64,000 nucleotides of DNA from Eutreptiella sp. 'Long Island Sound 2002' (Eukaryota; Euglenozoa; Euglenophyceae; Eutreptiales; Eutreptiaceae): positions 133,277,191 to 133,341,190 of the forward strand of contig OZ038381.1 of NCBI GenBank assembly GCA_964036045.1. The letters run 5' to 3'. The notes beneath the pieces are model-generated. The model saw nothing but the letters and a program-made list of their open reading frames with translations. It had not been told where the DNA came from and searched no databases. Below are positions 21,229 through 33,080 of this stretch, in pieces. Position 1 is the first letter of the stretch. Every line of letters begins with the position of its first letter. A program made the translations under genes and the position numbers.

Positions 21229-23583
21229 TGAAGCCGGTTCGGACCCCCGTGGCCATCTTGGGGTCACTTGGGGTGTGTATCTATGTGCCGGCAAGGCGCC
21301 ATTGGCTGATATCATACTCTCCCATCCACCTGACCTAACCCGATGTGATAGTGTGATGGGTTTGGTCATTGCGGCTATGAGCGGCAATATTCAGTACCGA
21401 GGCGCCGCCAGCGGAGATTTATATATCAGAATATCAGGAATCAACAGGGTTTTATTATCATGATGTTTCCGTAATTTTTCAGCCTTTCGTTCTGATGGTC
21501 AATGTATCGGCGACCGTCAGTTGGCTCGCGATTTTGCGTTAACCGATTGGTTAACTGTTATTTCCAGATATTTTGGCGGATATTCCGTTGAAGGGTCAGA
21601 TTTCATCAGCAAAGGGTTCGTTGCTTCCCCAATTTTCTAAATATGCACTCGAAATTTTAATCTGAATTTTTCGCGATGTCGAAATCGGATTTTCGACTTC
21701 GACATCGCCGCACTTGATTTGGACTTCTTCGAGTGGTCATACTCCTTTCCTTATGCCCGAATCAGGTTTCCCTTATACTTGCCACCCATTTGACTTGGAG
21801 ATATAAGGGAAACAAAAATGAATCGTGGGACCACTTTGAAGGACCATATCTACGCGCGAGTGTGAGGAAAGAGAATGCGGAAGGTTCCGTCCCAAGCGCA
21901 TTGGTCTCAAGTTAATTTAGGAAGCATCAAACGCCTTTGGTGTGTACACATGCCCGGTGTAGCAAGGAATAATGGTCAAGAGGGTATAAAGTGATATATA
22001 ACTCTTGGACCGTGCAACCGAATATTTTAATGCGACTTTCGAGTGTACCGCATGAGTGTTGGGGTTGCATAGATACTTTCTTTGGGTTCCTACGTATTTT
22101 TAACGTGAAGTTATGCCCATGGAGGGGCATGGCATATCATGGTGGGAGCCACTTTTGAGGGTATGTTTTATATGCATGGTATATGTCTTGATATGCTCAC
22201 GCCCATGTTATATATCTTCGTGTGGCCGAAGAGATGGGGAGCCATACGTGACAAGGGTTTTGCCCATGTCCCAATTGTGGAATTCAAAGCGCTAGACTAA
22301 GTCTACCGCATATGTATTGCTCATGGTATGTTTGGGAAAGAGATCCATGAGTGCACTCCCATTTTCATGGGGCATGTAGATATGGGTGGCGAAGGTATCT
22401 CGATGCGCCCGATTGGGGATCCAAGTGGGGGAATTGTTTGCAAATGGTCCCAATCATTTGTGTATTGAACCATGAGCGGATATCATGGGTGAGCATAGAG
22501 ATATAGTATCATGACAACTTGGTATTTGGACATATTTTCATGTTTTTGACCTCATTTTATGCTCACTTTTGTGCTTTATGTGCTCAACTGGTCGGCTAAC
22601 AGCAAAGTGCCTAGAGATCCGTGAACTATGGTATGTTGCCTATATGTTGGCATATGCTTCGGTGTTGTACCTCACCATATGCCGGATCACGTGGTCACTT
22701 TGGCTTGGCGCACGAGGCCTCACAAAACTAGGTCTCAAACTCATGAGCTGACTTGTGAAACATGCCATGTACATAACCGGAGGAGTTTCGGAGCCAATGA
22801 TGGGATATTCTTGGGCATGGATCTTTGGTCTATATCACCCTTGTATATTACTTTCCGGTTTGACACATGCATGGAGCATATGAACATTTGCCATATGCAT
22901 TTTTGAGTATATAATTGATTTTTGGGCATAATGATGTGATTTGCCTGATTTTGCCATGTTGTGAGGTCATCTTCATGGGGCACTTCTCCAAGCCAATTCG
23001 ACTCCAAGTCCAACCAAGGTTATGTCAGGGTAGGGCATGGTCCTGAGTGCCACTCTAGGCCATGACACGCCACCTCCCCCATTGGGCTAGGATTTATAGG
23101 CTTGGGAGTGAACACATTTTTGGGGTTTGTGTAGTGACTTGTGACACATGGCATTCAGCCGTCTCATTTGACCGGGTTCAGGGCAATATGTTGCTGAGTC
23201 AAGGGAAGGTCTTGAGTCCAGGGAATGAGGGGTTTATGGCTGTGAATGTGTATGTTAACCTCTTTCCCCAACTGTGCTTTATTTGTGTTCATATGCCAAT
23301 TTCAGGGCTTTCTTCCTTGGTGCAATTCTTGTACATACCCGCCATCGTGAGACCATCGATGTGCTGAACGAAAGCCCGTAGCCTGATTTGGATTGTGAAT
23401 TGGGTTATTGCTGTACTGGTGGGATCTGGTTGCTGTTTCAGGGTTGAAGGAGGATTTTATTTCTATATTTTTGGATTTGGACCCTGGAAATTGAGGAATG
23501 CAATCGTTGATCCGGAGTAAATCAGCAGGGGTTACAGGCGGAAGGGGCACAGCGGGGGCTGGTCCTGGTAGGGACCTTCTTTA
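21229..23583 (+). repeat. Element 1 3' LTR
   Basis: Same length as the 5' LTR, differing at about 33 of 2355 positions by eye. It ends CCTTCTTTA and is followed by the CTGG target duplication. Like the 5' LTR it carries the gag ATG (23498), which here opens into flanking LINE DNA read antisense. Confidence 0.93.
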
Positions 23584-23587
23584 CTGG
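23584..23587. repeat. Target site duplication, right copy (CTGG)
   Basis: Repeats 10395-10398. It is followed by a G run that is the proline-coding tract of the interrupted LINE on the - strand. Confidence 0.8.
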
Positions 23588-25430
23588 GGGGGGGGGGGGA
23601 GGTCCCCCGTCCTCCATGGATCTGCCACGTAGGGGTGTGGTGGCGGCAGCGGCTGGTGGTATGGGTCGAGTGACTGTCCCTGGCGGGCTTGGGCCCGTGG
23701 GGGCCCCTCGGCCTGGACGTGGTGGCTAGGGGGATACAGTGGCTGGTACAGGGGGGGTGGCCCCTGGTGGTAGGTGGGGTATGCGGGTGGAGCGCTCGGT
23801 GACTGCCATCCCATACGCTGGTGCTGTTCGTGCTCGGGGGGTTGTGGCCCGGTGGGTTAGGGTGGTGGGCAGTGGTAGTGGTAGGGGTGGTGTTGGTGGT
23901 GGTGGTGGTGGGGCCGCTGGTGGTGGTGGCGCTGGTAGTGGTGGGGTCGGTGTTGCGGGTATGGCCCTAGGACCCCTTGTGAGTATTCCGGTCTCCCTTG
24001 TGGGGGTGGGGGGTCGGGCATCGTGCGCAGCCCCAGGGGCTGTATTGTGTGGTGGGCAGGGGGGGCGGGTCGGGGGCCGGGTTTAACGGTGATCTTGGTC
24101 GAGGGGTCCCACGTCCCTGGGTCGGGCTGGCCGGCGGCGGTGGTGGTTTGTGGGGGGTCGATGAAGGGGCGCTTGGAGATGGGGATGTTTGCGAGGGTTT
24201 GGACGGGGTCGTGTTTGGTGGCCGCCTCTGTGGTGGCGGCTGCCGCTGGTGGGAGGGGGGCGTGGGTTGTGGTAGGTGGGGGGTCCTGGTTTGGGTTAGG
24301 GTTTGGGTTAGTGCGGTGTTTCTTGGGTTGGCGTCGTTGCGCTTGTGGTGTTGCATGCGCTCGTTTGGGCGCCTGCTTGGGTTCGGGGTCGGGTTTGGGG
24401 TTGGGGTCCGGTTCCAGGGTGAGGAGGACCTCGGTACAGAGGTGTGAGGGCGCCGGTGCCAGCTCGAGGGTCTTCCGGGTGCGTTGCCGGGCTGCCTGAG
24501 TCGCCTGTGTGGGGGTTGGGGGGTGGGTGCGTGCGGCCGCGGCTTTGGCTTTTGCCGTGGCCCTGTGGATGACGGCGGCGGGGAGGCAGGGGTCGAAGGA
24601 TGAGGTGGAGGAGGTGGAGGAGGCTGAGGATGAGGTGGAGGTGGTGGACGCGGGTTGGGCTGTGATGCGGGCGGTTGCGGGCTTGTGGGCGGCGGCTTCT
24701 GCTGCGGCCACGGCGGGGAGGATGGAGGGCATGTCCTCGGGCTGTAGGTTAGGGGCGGGCGGCTGGAGGGGCCCGGTCGTGACCTGGCGGCTCAGCGGGC
24801 CGATCTGGTTGGCAGCGGCGGGGGAGAAAGGCGCGGGGCTGTGGCCTTCTTGTTCCGGGCTTGGCTGGGGCGGGGTCCTGCAATGTGTGAGGTAGTGTGG
24901 GTTGGCGTCCGCGGGGGGGAACAGTTTGCATGGGCTGCATTCGGGGGCCGGGGGGGGGTGGGCCTGGATCTTCTTGGGTGTGCCTGGGGGGCGCGAGCCG
25001 GCCACTGGGTGGGGTGGGCGTGCCGCGGGGCGCGGGGCTCCCCTCGGTGGGTGTGTGCGGGCTGTCGAGTGTGGGGGTTGGTGAGGGGTGTCTGGCAGGT
25101 GGGTCTGTGGCGGGCGTGTGCTGGTGTTCGGGCGGGTGGGGAAGGCCCGTGTCGCGGGGCCCGGGGGTGCGCGCGATGGTGGGCGTGTGTGGGTGTCCGG
25201 GTGAGCAGCGAGAGGGGAGGGGCATGGGCGGGGATTGCGCGGTGGGCTGAGCTGTGTCGGTGTATGTGTCCGCTCGCAGCGGCGCGCTTGCGTGGTCAGT
25301 TGTAGGCCGGGCAGTTTGGAGGAGAAGCTTGTCGTCTTCTACTGCCGCGGCAAGGATTTCGCAGACGAGCTTGCGTATCTGGTGAACCTCTTGGTCAGTG
25401 GTGGGAAGGGGGTATGCTAGCTCTGGGCTA
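23588..25430 (-). pseudogene. LINE polyprotein: second CCHC motif and Pro/His-rich region
   Basis: Reading down from about 25005 the - strand frame has a CCHC-like motif, CSPCKLFPPADANPHYLTHC, at about 24950-24890. An Ala/Ser/Thr-rich stretch (STTSTSSSASSTSS), basic segments (QRRQPKKHR) and a Pro/Arg/His-rich block with runs of His follow. A TAA at 23857-23859 interrupts it; the same frame then continues (GWQSPSAPPAYPTYHQGPPP) up to the element 1 insertion and resumes at 10398. The composition suggests a disordered, possibly nucleic-acid-binding tail of the LINE protein. It is out of frame with the protease-like segment upstream, so a frameshift lies near 25000-25200. Confidence 0.5.
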
Positions 25431-26470
25431 AGACCCACGCGGCAGAGGACCCTGTGGATGGCGTGGTACCCGCAGGTGAGGGAGTGCTGTGGTCTGGGGG
25501 GGGGGTTTGGCCGCGTGTCCGGACCTGCCTCGATTTGTGTATGGGCGGTGGGGATGGCCCAAATCTAGGGCACGGTCCCCGTGGATGGCCAGTGGCGCTG
25601 GATCCAGTGGGTCAGGCAGAGCATGGTCAGTCCCAGGTGGTAGCCCGCCTTCCCTGAGGTGACTTGGGCCAGGGCGCGGGCCGGGGGCTTGTTCCCCGGC
25701 CGGAGGACGCCCCTAAGGACCCTGTGCGGGGTGGTGGGGTCTTCTACTGCCCCTGGTGGGGCGGCCCCAGGGGCGAGCATGGTGTCTGTCCCTTTGACGA
25801 GCCATTGTGGGCCGGGGGACGTTGCTGTAGCGGCTACCAGGTAGTACTGCCCGCGCTCGAGGACTGTACACCAGACCTCCGGCGGGGGATGGTCACTGTC
25901 TGTAGGTCGGGGAGGGAGGTTGTCGTCTGGGGTGCGGAGGCCGGCGGCGGGAGGGCGGTGTCACGGGTTGGTGCGGTGGCCTGTTCCCACTGCTCCGGGT
26001 GGTTCGCGTCCGCTGGGTGGTCCTTCTTCGCTGGGGCACGTCGTAGGCGTATGGTGCTTCGACGTGTGACGTTGATGTCGGTGTCGTGTGTCAGGGCCTG
26101 GCCCCACTCGATCGGGGGGATCCAGACGTGTTGGCCCTGGGTGTGTTTGCGGGCTTGCCAGAGTACGAGGTCTACGATGGCCTCGTGGAGGCCGTTGCTT
26201 GGGGTGGTCAGGTCCCGGAGGGCTTTGACGATGAGCTTGCTCCACTCCTCTTGTAGGCAGTACCAGACCAGGGGAGTGGTCAGGGCCCTGCCTTGGAGGG
26301 TCGCCCGGAGGAGGTTGGGGTCGCAGATGATGGCCGGTGTGAGGGGGGGGTGCCCCGGGTCCGGGGGGGGCGGGCTGGGAAGGTTGCCGGGGTCTTGCGC
26401 GTCCACATCAACGTATGGTTGGCCCTGGTTGGGCTCGGCCCGGGCTGGGCGGTGTCGGGTGGCTTCTTAG
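25431..26470 (-). pseudogene. LINE polyprotein: possible Ulp1-type cysteine protease domain
   Basis: The frame 26406-25834 has a globular, conserved-looking stretch (LLRATLQGRALTTPLVWYCL, then VWIPPIEWGQALTH), followed in shifted frames by VWCTVLERGQYYLVA near 25870. Near 25470 comes PQHSLTCGYHAIHRV, then IRKLVCEILAAA. A Gln a few residues before Cys-Gly, then a helix and an (L/I)RKxxxxEIL segment, is the layout of the end of Ulp1/SENP (C48) peptidases. The catalytic His is not certain (VW where HW is expected) and stops interrupt the region. A cysteine protease in a LINE with APE and RNase H fits Dualen/RandI elements. Role would be polyprotein processing or removal of a ubiquitin-like tag; both are inference. 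Confidence 0.4.
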
Positions 26471-27076
26471 GTGAGAGGTGGGCTTTGGGGCGCTGTGGTG
26501 GTGTCTTGGAGGCCTGCGGATGGAGATGGAGGGCGTGTGCGGGGCGCGGAGTGGGTTAGTGGACGTCTGGGTCATGCACGGCATGGTAATGGATGAGACG
26601 CTGCATGTGTTCCCTCGCGGTGGGGTCGGTGAGTTATTCCGCGTGTGTTAACAGGAGGTGTTTGCGGTGTACCATTTGGGTCGCTGCTCTGCGGACTGCT
26701 TCTAGCTGGAGGTGCGCTGCTGCCTTAATGGGGCTTTCCGTGTGTTTGGGTGAGGTGTCGGTGTAGGGCCTGTGTCACCGCCCCTCGCATGGTGGCTTCC
26801 TTGACCAGGGGATCCCGGAAGAGGTGTTTGGTGGCCTGGTGTGCGTGGCTGTGGGTTGGCCAGCCTTCGTTGATCGTAGGGTTTCTGCCGGGGACCAGCC
26901 CACTAGCGTGTCCCTGCCTGCGGGAGGGGGCATTTCTTGAAGTGTTCCTAGTCCTCCGGGGTGGTGTGGTCGCACGGGCAACGGGTGTGTTCTTCTGGGA
27001 CGTGGATGTGCTTGCGGGCGAGCCATCTGGTGACCCTGCTGAGGAATGGTAGTTGCTCCCTGAGAAGCTGGATGCG
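26471..27076 (-). pseudogene. LINE polyprotein: CCHC motif after RNase H
   Basis: After the TGA at 27077-27079 the same - frame continues with IQLLREQLPFLSRVTRWLAR and a Cys/His motif CPCDHTTPED(stop)EHFKKC at 26983-26931. The stop is TAG, where TGG (Trp) is likely. Such a C-x-C...H...C motif behind RT/RNase H is common in LINEs and is also part of the restriction-like endonuclease region of R2-type and Dualen elements; no PD-D motif is evident here. Downstream of about 26780 the frame decays and 26471-26700 shows no conserved coding. Confidence 0.55.
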
Positions 27077-30000
27077 TCATTTTTGGAGGTGGGCTGGGAC
27101 GTCTGCTGGGCGCAGTGCTGAGTGGTACAGGGGGATTTGCAGTTTCTCCTGGAGCTCGTGGATGTGTGCCCGGCTGTCTGTGTCGCCGATCACGCGGGCG
27201 AGATGTTGGATGGGGTTGGAGTAGTGGTATGCTCTGTCGTGGGAGGAATAGGGGGCGTCCTCTGGTACCCAGTCCGGGGTCTGATGAGGCTCGGGTACGG
27301 GGGGTATGTGTTGGAGGTGTGTGTGGTCTCGGCCGAGGTCAGGGATCTGGAGGGTTGGTAGGTGCGTTGTGCGCTGGTGTACTGCCTGGTTGTCGACCTT
27401 ACCATTTTCGTATTGCTGCCTGTCGGACTCTTGTTTCACGATGTGGAGTTGGATGTAGGGCGGAAGGCTGCGAAGGGCTTTCCAGAGCAGCAATACCTGG
27501 GTGCCGAGGCTCGTCGCGGTGGCTTTGTGAAGTGGTTCCCTTGCTATGCGGAGGAGCAGGTCTGTGTCGACAGTGGCGTCTACCACGAACCAGACCCGGA
27601 CGATGTGCGGGAGGTGGGCGGGTAGGTGGGCCGCGATCTCGGCGATGGCATTGGCCATGGCCCCTAGCTCCCCGTGGAAGGAGGCCGCATAGGTGGTGTG
27701 GCCCTTGTGGTGGTCCATGTGTCCCCAGGTGTGGGTTAGCTGCAGGGTGGTCCCCCGGGTGATGGGCGTGAGGGCGGATTCGCCTGAGGCGTCGTTGAAG
27801 AAGAGCCGGTCCGCTGGTGATGGTTGTGGGAGGCGGCATGGGTTCATGGGCAGGTAGGCGTATATGGCGAGGCCCGTGGTGAGGTGGGCCACTGGGGTTG
27901 TGGGTTGCAGGACGGGGGTGGCGTACACCCCTATTCTTTTGGAGATGATGTGTTTTGCTTGGGAGGACATGGCTATGAGTCCCTGTTCCGGCTGTCCTTG
28001 TGTGGGGTAGGAGTAGATGTAGTGGACGATGTAGGCTGTGTCTCGGTTTGGGTCGTGGGATGTCAGGGTTTGTGTTCGGTGCTCCGGTTTGTGGCAGGAG
28101 TGGTGGAGTGGATAGTAGGGGTGCTCGTGCTTGCCCGTTCTGCCTGGTTCGTACATGCTGTAACGGATGGCGACCCTTGCCGGGTCGGGGCGGGGCCAGG
28201 TGGGTGTAGTGGTGAAGAGCCATTTGGGTGTGTGGTCGGGGTTCCAAGCTACCATGGGGTTGGTGTTGGTGCGGTGGAACCATGGGGCTACCCATGCGTA
28301 GGACTGTGGTGGTAGGTGGGTTGTGGGGTGGGCGTGGTGGCGTGCTATGAGGTGTAGTACGGGCCATGGCGTGGTTGGTGCCTCGGGGTCACAGGCCCAA
28401 CATGTGCGTGGCATGCTCTGGGAGACACGGGGCACCTTTGGTAGATGTCGGGCGGTCATGTGGTGCTTGGGTATGCGCCATTTTGCCCAGAAGTGGATGA
28501 CGGTGGTCTGCGTGGGTTTGGCTTCATTCAAGGCCAGTAGTAGGGTTAGTGGTGGGACCAGGCCCGTCACCGGGGGGACGGGTTCGTGTTTCGAGCCGGT
28601 GGGTGCGTAGGGCGGTGTCGCTGGGATGGGTCGGGGGTGTTGCTTTTTGAAATCTCGGTAGGCTGCTCGCATGTCTGTGCTTCCTGGCAGAGTGCGGCCC
28701 GCTGCTCGTGCCGTCTGTGTGAGGTACTGGCGGAAGAGGCGGTATTTATGCCATCCATGAAGTTGTAGGAAGGGGGTGTGGTGTGCTCCGCTGTGGTGAA
28801 GGACCCGCATTTGTGAGAGGGTGACGTATACTATGGTAATGGAGGCCCTGACAAGGTCTATGGTGTGGATGGTGCCCTTGGGGTGATGGTGGAGGTCCCC
28901 GCAGAGGACCGCTAGAGGCCCTTCCTCCGGGCACATGCTTTTGGTGAGTATGGCGTGGTGTGGGGATGGGAGGAGAAGCTGCAGGTGGTTCCACAGGCGC
29001 GTTTTCATGTCGGTCGGCATGGCCGTCTGGTGGAGTATCCAGCTTGGGCATGTGTTGCGGGCCCGTTGTGCGGCTTGGAGGCGGATTGTGGCGACCTCGC
29101 GGACCTCTGGCGAGTGGTTGTGGGTCATGCGGTGAGGGAGGAGGTCGGTGTGTCTGGTGTAGGCCGCTTTCACCTCGTCCCCTATGGCGTCCCCATAGTG
29201 GAGCCATGCCGCTCAGATGGCGCGGATGGGTATGGAGGTGGGCCAGCCCCCGTGTGCTGCGCATGCCTTGGTCACGGCGCGTGTGGCCGGTTGGAGGGCG
29301 GTGGTGGGGTGTATCAGGTGGAGTGCTTGGAAGCCTATGGAGGCGTTCAGGACCCCGGTCAGGTAGTACGCCAGGCTCTGATGGGACGGGGAGAGGGCTT
29401 TGGTGGTCGGGGACGCATATCTGGGGAGATGGGCGAGGTGTGACTGCAACTTGGGAGGGAGGGTGGCGTCCTCAGGGTTGGCGGCCTGGATTACCCCCAG
29501 GTGCGTGGTGGTTGTCACGACTTGCATGGGGGGCCCTTGTGGCCCTAGGGTGGGGGGTGTGGCAGACCCCTTGATCATGGCCACTGACTTTGTGGGGTGG
29601 ATGATGAGGTTGTTGCGGGAGAGGTAGGAGATGGTCACGTCTAGTAAGTCGTTGGCCTGTTGGGTGACCGTTGGCCCGGGGTCTGGAGTGTGGGGTTCGT
29701 GTGGGGTGTGCGCGACCGTGAGGTTGGTGTCGTCCGCGAAGCTGACCAGGGGGGAGAGGAGGGAGTAGGGTGCGTAGGCCGGGTGATGCTGCTCGTTTGT
29801 GAGGGCCAGGGGGAGCGTCACGAGGAGGTACAGGAAGGGGCCTTCTGCTCCTCCTTGGGGGACCCCGCTGCCCGGCTCCAGGAAGGGGGTGAGGCCTGCT
29901 CCTGTCCGGACCGTGTATTTGCGGGTGCGGATGTAGCCGGAGGCGAAGTTGTAGAAGGGGAGGCCCAGGGGTTTCCACACCGCCTCCAGAAGGAGCCAGG

Positions 30001-30329
30001 GGGTGTTCGGGAAGGCTCCTTTGAAGTCGAGGGAGGCGATGATGAGGTCTAACGGGTCCATGTCGGCGATGGTGTCCTGGAGGAAGATGGCCTCGTGTGG
30101 GGACCGGCCTGGGATGGCCCCCCAGAGGCTGGCGGGTATGTGGGGGTCCAGGTGGGGGCGGATGCGGCGTAGGAGGATGGTCCAGACCATTTTGACCTCC
30201 GTGACTGCACAGACTATGGGGCGCCAGTTGTCCGGGTTTGCCCAGTCTCCTTTTTTGTAGAGGGGGCGGACAACGTTTGCCCAGTCTGGTGGCAGGGGGG
30301 TTTGCCCAGTGACGATGTCCCAGAGACCA
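27077..30329 (-). pseudogene. LINE polyprotein: reverse transcriptase and RNase H
   Basis: From 30329 the frame reads LWDIVTGQTPLPPDWANVV and then all RT blocks of a non-LTR element: LYKKGDWANPDNWRPI, ASLDFKGAFPNTP (motif A Asp), SGVPQGGAEGPFLY (motif B), VSFADDTNLTV (motif C, intact), NNLIIHPTKSVAM and THLGVI. A TGA at 29213-29215 interrupts, after which the same frame continues to 27077. RNase H is at about 27800-27350 with all four carboxylates visible: FFNDASGES, FHGELGAM, VVDATVDTD and ENGKVDNQAV. RT would prime on nicked target DNA; RNase H would remove template RNA. Reading upstream across element 2 gives the RT N-terminus at 54241 and beyond. Confidence 0.85.
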
Positions 30330-32687
30330 TAAAGAAGGTCCCTACCAGGACCGGCCCCCGCTGTGCCCCTTCCGCCTGTTACCCCTGCCGACTTGCTCCT
30401 GATCAACGATTGCATTTATCAAAATCCAGGGTCAAAAATCCAAAAATATAGAAAATACTATCCTCCTTCAACCCTGAACAGCAACCAGATCCCACAAGTA
30501 CAGCAATAACCCAATCCACAATCCAATACACGCTGCGGGCTTCCGTTCAGCACACCGGTCGTCTCACGGTGGCGGGCATGTACAAGAATTGCACCAAGGA
30601 GGAAAGCCCTGAAATTGGCATATGAACACAAATAAAGCACAGTTGGGGCAAGAGGTAAACATACACATTCACAGCCATAAACCCCTCATTCCCTGGACTC
30701 AAGACCTTCCCTTGACTCACCAACGTATTGCCCTGAACCAGGTCAAATGAGATGGCTAAATGCCATGTGTCAAAAGTCACTACATGAACCCCAAAAATGT
30801 GTTCACTCCCAAGCCTCTAAATCCTAGCCCAATGGGGGAGGTGGCGTGTCATGGCCTAGAGTGGCACTCAGGACCATGCCCTACCCTGACATAACCTTGG
30901 TTGGACTTGGAGTCGAATGGGCTTAGAGATATGCCCCATGAGTTTGAACTCATAACACACCAAAAAACTGCCAATTCACACCATATTGGCCATATATCAA
31001 ATATATGCTCAAAGTTGAAGTTACCACTTATCCAAAGGCTCAAAGCATGCATGGAATCGAAGTCTAGTTTTCATGGAGGATAGAGACCAAAGGTCAATGC
31101 CCATGTACATCCCCATCCTACCCTCGAAACCCCTTCACATATGGGCGCCACGCACTGCCCAACTCAGCCCATGGTCTTGAGACCAATTCTTGTAATCCTT
31201 CGTGCGCCAAGCCAAATGGAGTACGCGATCTGGCATATGGTGGTGTTCAACTCCAAGGCATATGCCAACATATGAACAACATACCATGGTTCGACTCTCC
31301 ATAGGCTTCTTGCTGTTTGCCGACCAGGTAAGTACACAAAACACAAAAATGAGCAAAAATTGAGGTCAAAAACATGAAAATATGTCCAAATACAAAGTTG
31401 TCATGATAGTATATCTCTATGCTCACCCATGATATCCGCGCATGTTTCAATATACAAACGATTGGAACCATTTGCGAACAATTCCCCCACTTGGATCCCC
31501 AATGGGGCGCATGGAGATACCTTCGCCACCCATATCTACATGCCCCATGAAAATGGGAGTGCACTCATGGATCTCTTTGCCAAACATACCATGAGCAATA
31601 CATACGCGGTAGACTTAGTGTAGCGCTTTGAATTCCACAATTGGGACATGGGCAAAGCCTTTGTCACGTATGGCTCCCCATCTCTTCGGCCACACGAAGA
31701 TGTATAACATGGGCGTGAGCATATCAAGACATATACTACCTATATCACACATATCCCTTAAAATTGGCTCCCACCATGGTATGCCATGCCACTCCATGGT
31801 CATAACTTTGGGTACAATGGACGTGGGAACCGAAGGAAAGATGCTATGCCACCGCAAGACTCATGCGCTACACTCGAAAGTCATAATATCAAGTCCGGAC
31901 ACATGGTCAACAAGTTATAAACAAGTTTCTACCATGTTGACCATGATCCTATGATACAACAAGTGTGTGTGCCGACTTAAGGTGTTGGATCCAACTAAAA
32001 ATAAGTTGAGACTAAGGCGCTTGCAACGCAACCTTCCTTATTCTCTTTCCTCACACTCGCGCGTAAATATGGCCCTTCAAAGTGGTCCCACGATTCACTT
32101 TTGTTTCCCTTATATCTCCAAGTCAAATGGGTGGCAAGTACAAGGGAAACCTGATTCGGTCATAGGGAAAAGAGTATGACCACTCGCAGAAGACCAAATC
32201 AAGTGCGGCGATGTGGAAGTCGAAAATCCGATTTCGACATCGCGAAAAATTCAGATTAAAATTTCGAGTGCATATTTAGAGAATTGCGGAAGCAACGAAC
32301 CCTTTACTGATGAAATCTGACCCTTCATCGGGGTTTCCGCCAAAATATCTGGAAATAACAGTTAACCAATCGGTTACCGCAAAATCGCGAGCCAACTAAC
32401 AGTCGCCGATACATTGACCATCAGAACGGAAGGCGGAAAAATTACGGAAACATTATGATAAAAAAACCCTGTTGATTCCTGATATTCTGATATATGAATC
32501 TCCGCTGGCGGCGCCTCGGTACTGAATATGGCCGCTCATAGCCGGAATGGCCAAACCTATCACACTATCACATCGGGTTAGGTCAGGTGGATGGTAGAGT
32601 ATGATATCAGCCAATGGCGGCTTGCCGGCACATAGATACACACCCCAAGTGACCCAAGGATGGCCACGGGGGTCCGAACCGGCTTCA
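30330..32687 (-). repeat. Element 2 3' LTR
   Basis: Reverse complement begins TGAAGCCGGTTCGG (at 32687) and ends CCTTCTTTA (at 30330). It is collinear with the element 1 LTR. The gag ATG in it (30415-30413) opens a frame that runs straight into the LINE RT. Confidence 0.92.
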
Positions 32688-32698
32688 GCCCCCTTCTC
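32688..32698 (-). other. Element 2 polypurine tract
   Basis: On the - strand GAGAAGGGGGC immediately precedes the 3' LTR, as in element 1. Confidence 0.75.
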
Positions 32699-33080
32699 AG
32701 AGCGTTGTTACCGCTCGGAAGCCATTGAAGAGAGGACGGGAGGACCCCAATGGGCTCCAACCCCCCCCCCCCATGTCCCAAGGACACATGGAGGCCCCAC
32801 ACACGTCGTAGGCGTCCCCCACGCTTCAAGGGAGGGATGAGGACACTGATAATCGGTGCCCTACGCCATATCCGGTCTCCTCTTGATCTACAACATGGAC
32901 CAAGGGGATCAAAGATAGAGAAACGTCGTCGGTCGACCTAAATAAGTATACCACAATGAAATATATATGTGGAGATCGAGTGAAGGGGCTAGATGGCCAA
33001 TCAAGGCCCAAAAATCCCCGGATGAACGCCCTCACCCGTCTCCCAAGCACAGAAACAAACAAAAATGCCAAGGGGACCCA
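32699..33080 (-). other. Element 2 3' untranslated region
   Basis: About 380 bp between the pol stop and the polypurine tract, collinear with 20835-21217 of element 1. Nothing else is recognised. Confidence 0.65.

Larger units (their letters stand above)
10399..23583 (+). mobile_element. Element 1: full-length Ty3/gypsy LTR retrotransposon
   Basis: Two 2355 bp direct LTRs (10399-12753 and 21229-23583) flank a primer binding site, a gag-pol unit and a polypurine tract, with a CTGG target duplication. By eye the LTRs differ at about 33 positions (1.4%), mainly transitions. Pol order (protease, RT, RNase H, integrase, chromodomain) is that of a chromovirus-like Ty3/gypsy element. It is inserted into the 3' coding part of the LINE, in opposite orientation. 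Gag is open throughout, pol has one nonsense codon (20090) and a frameshift (about 20650). Element 2 (30330-54240) is the same family. Confidence 0.92.

Noticed and set aside
24286-24316. Telomere-like TTTGGGTTAGGGTTTGGG
   Set aside because: Only two short units, embedded in a - strand coding tract (Asn-Pro repeats). No array, so not a telomere or interstitial telomere.
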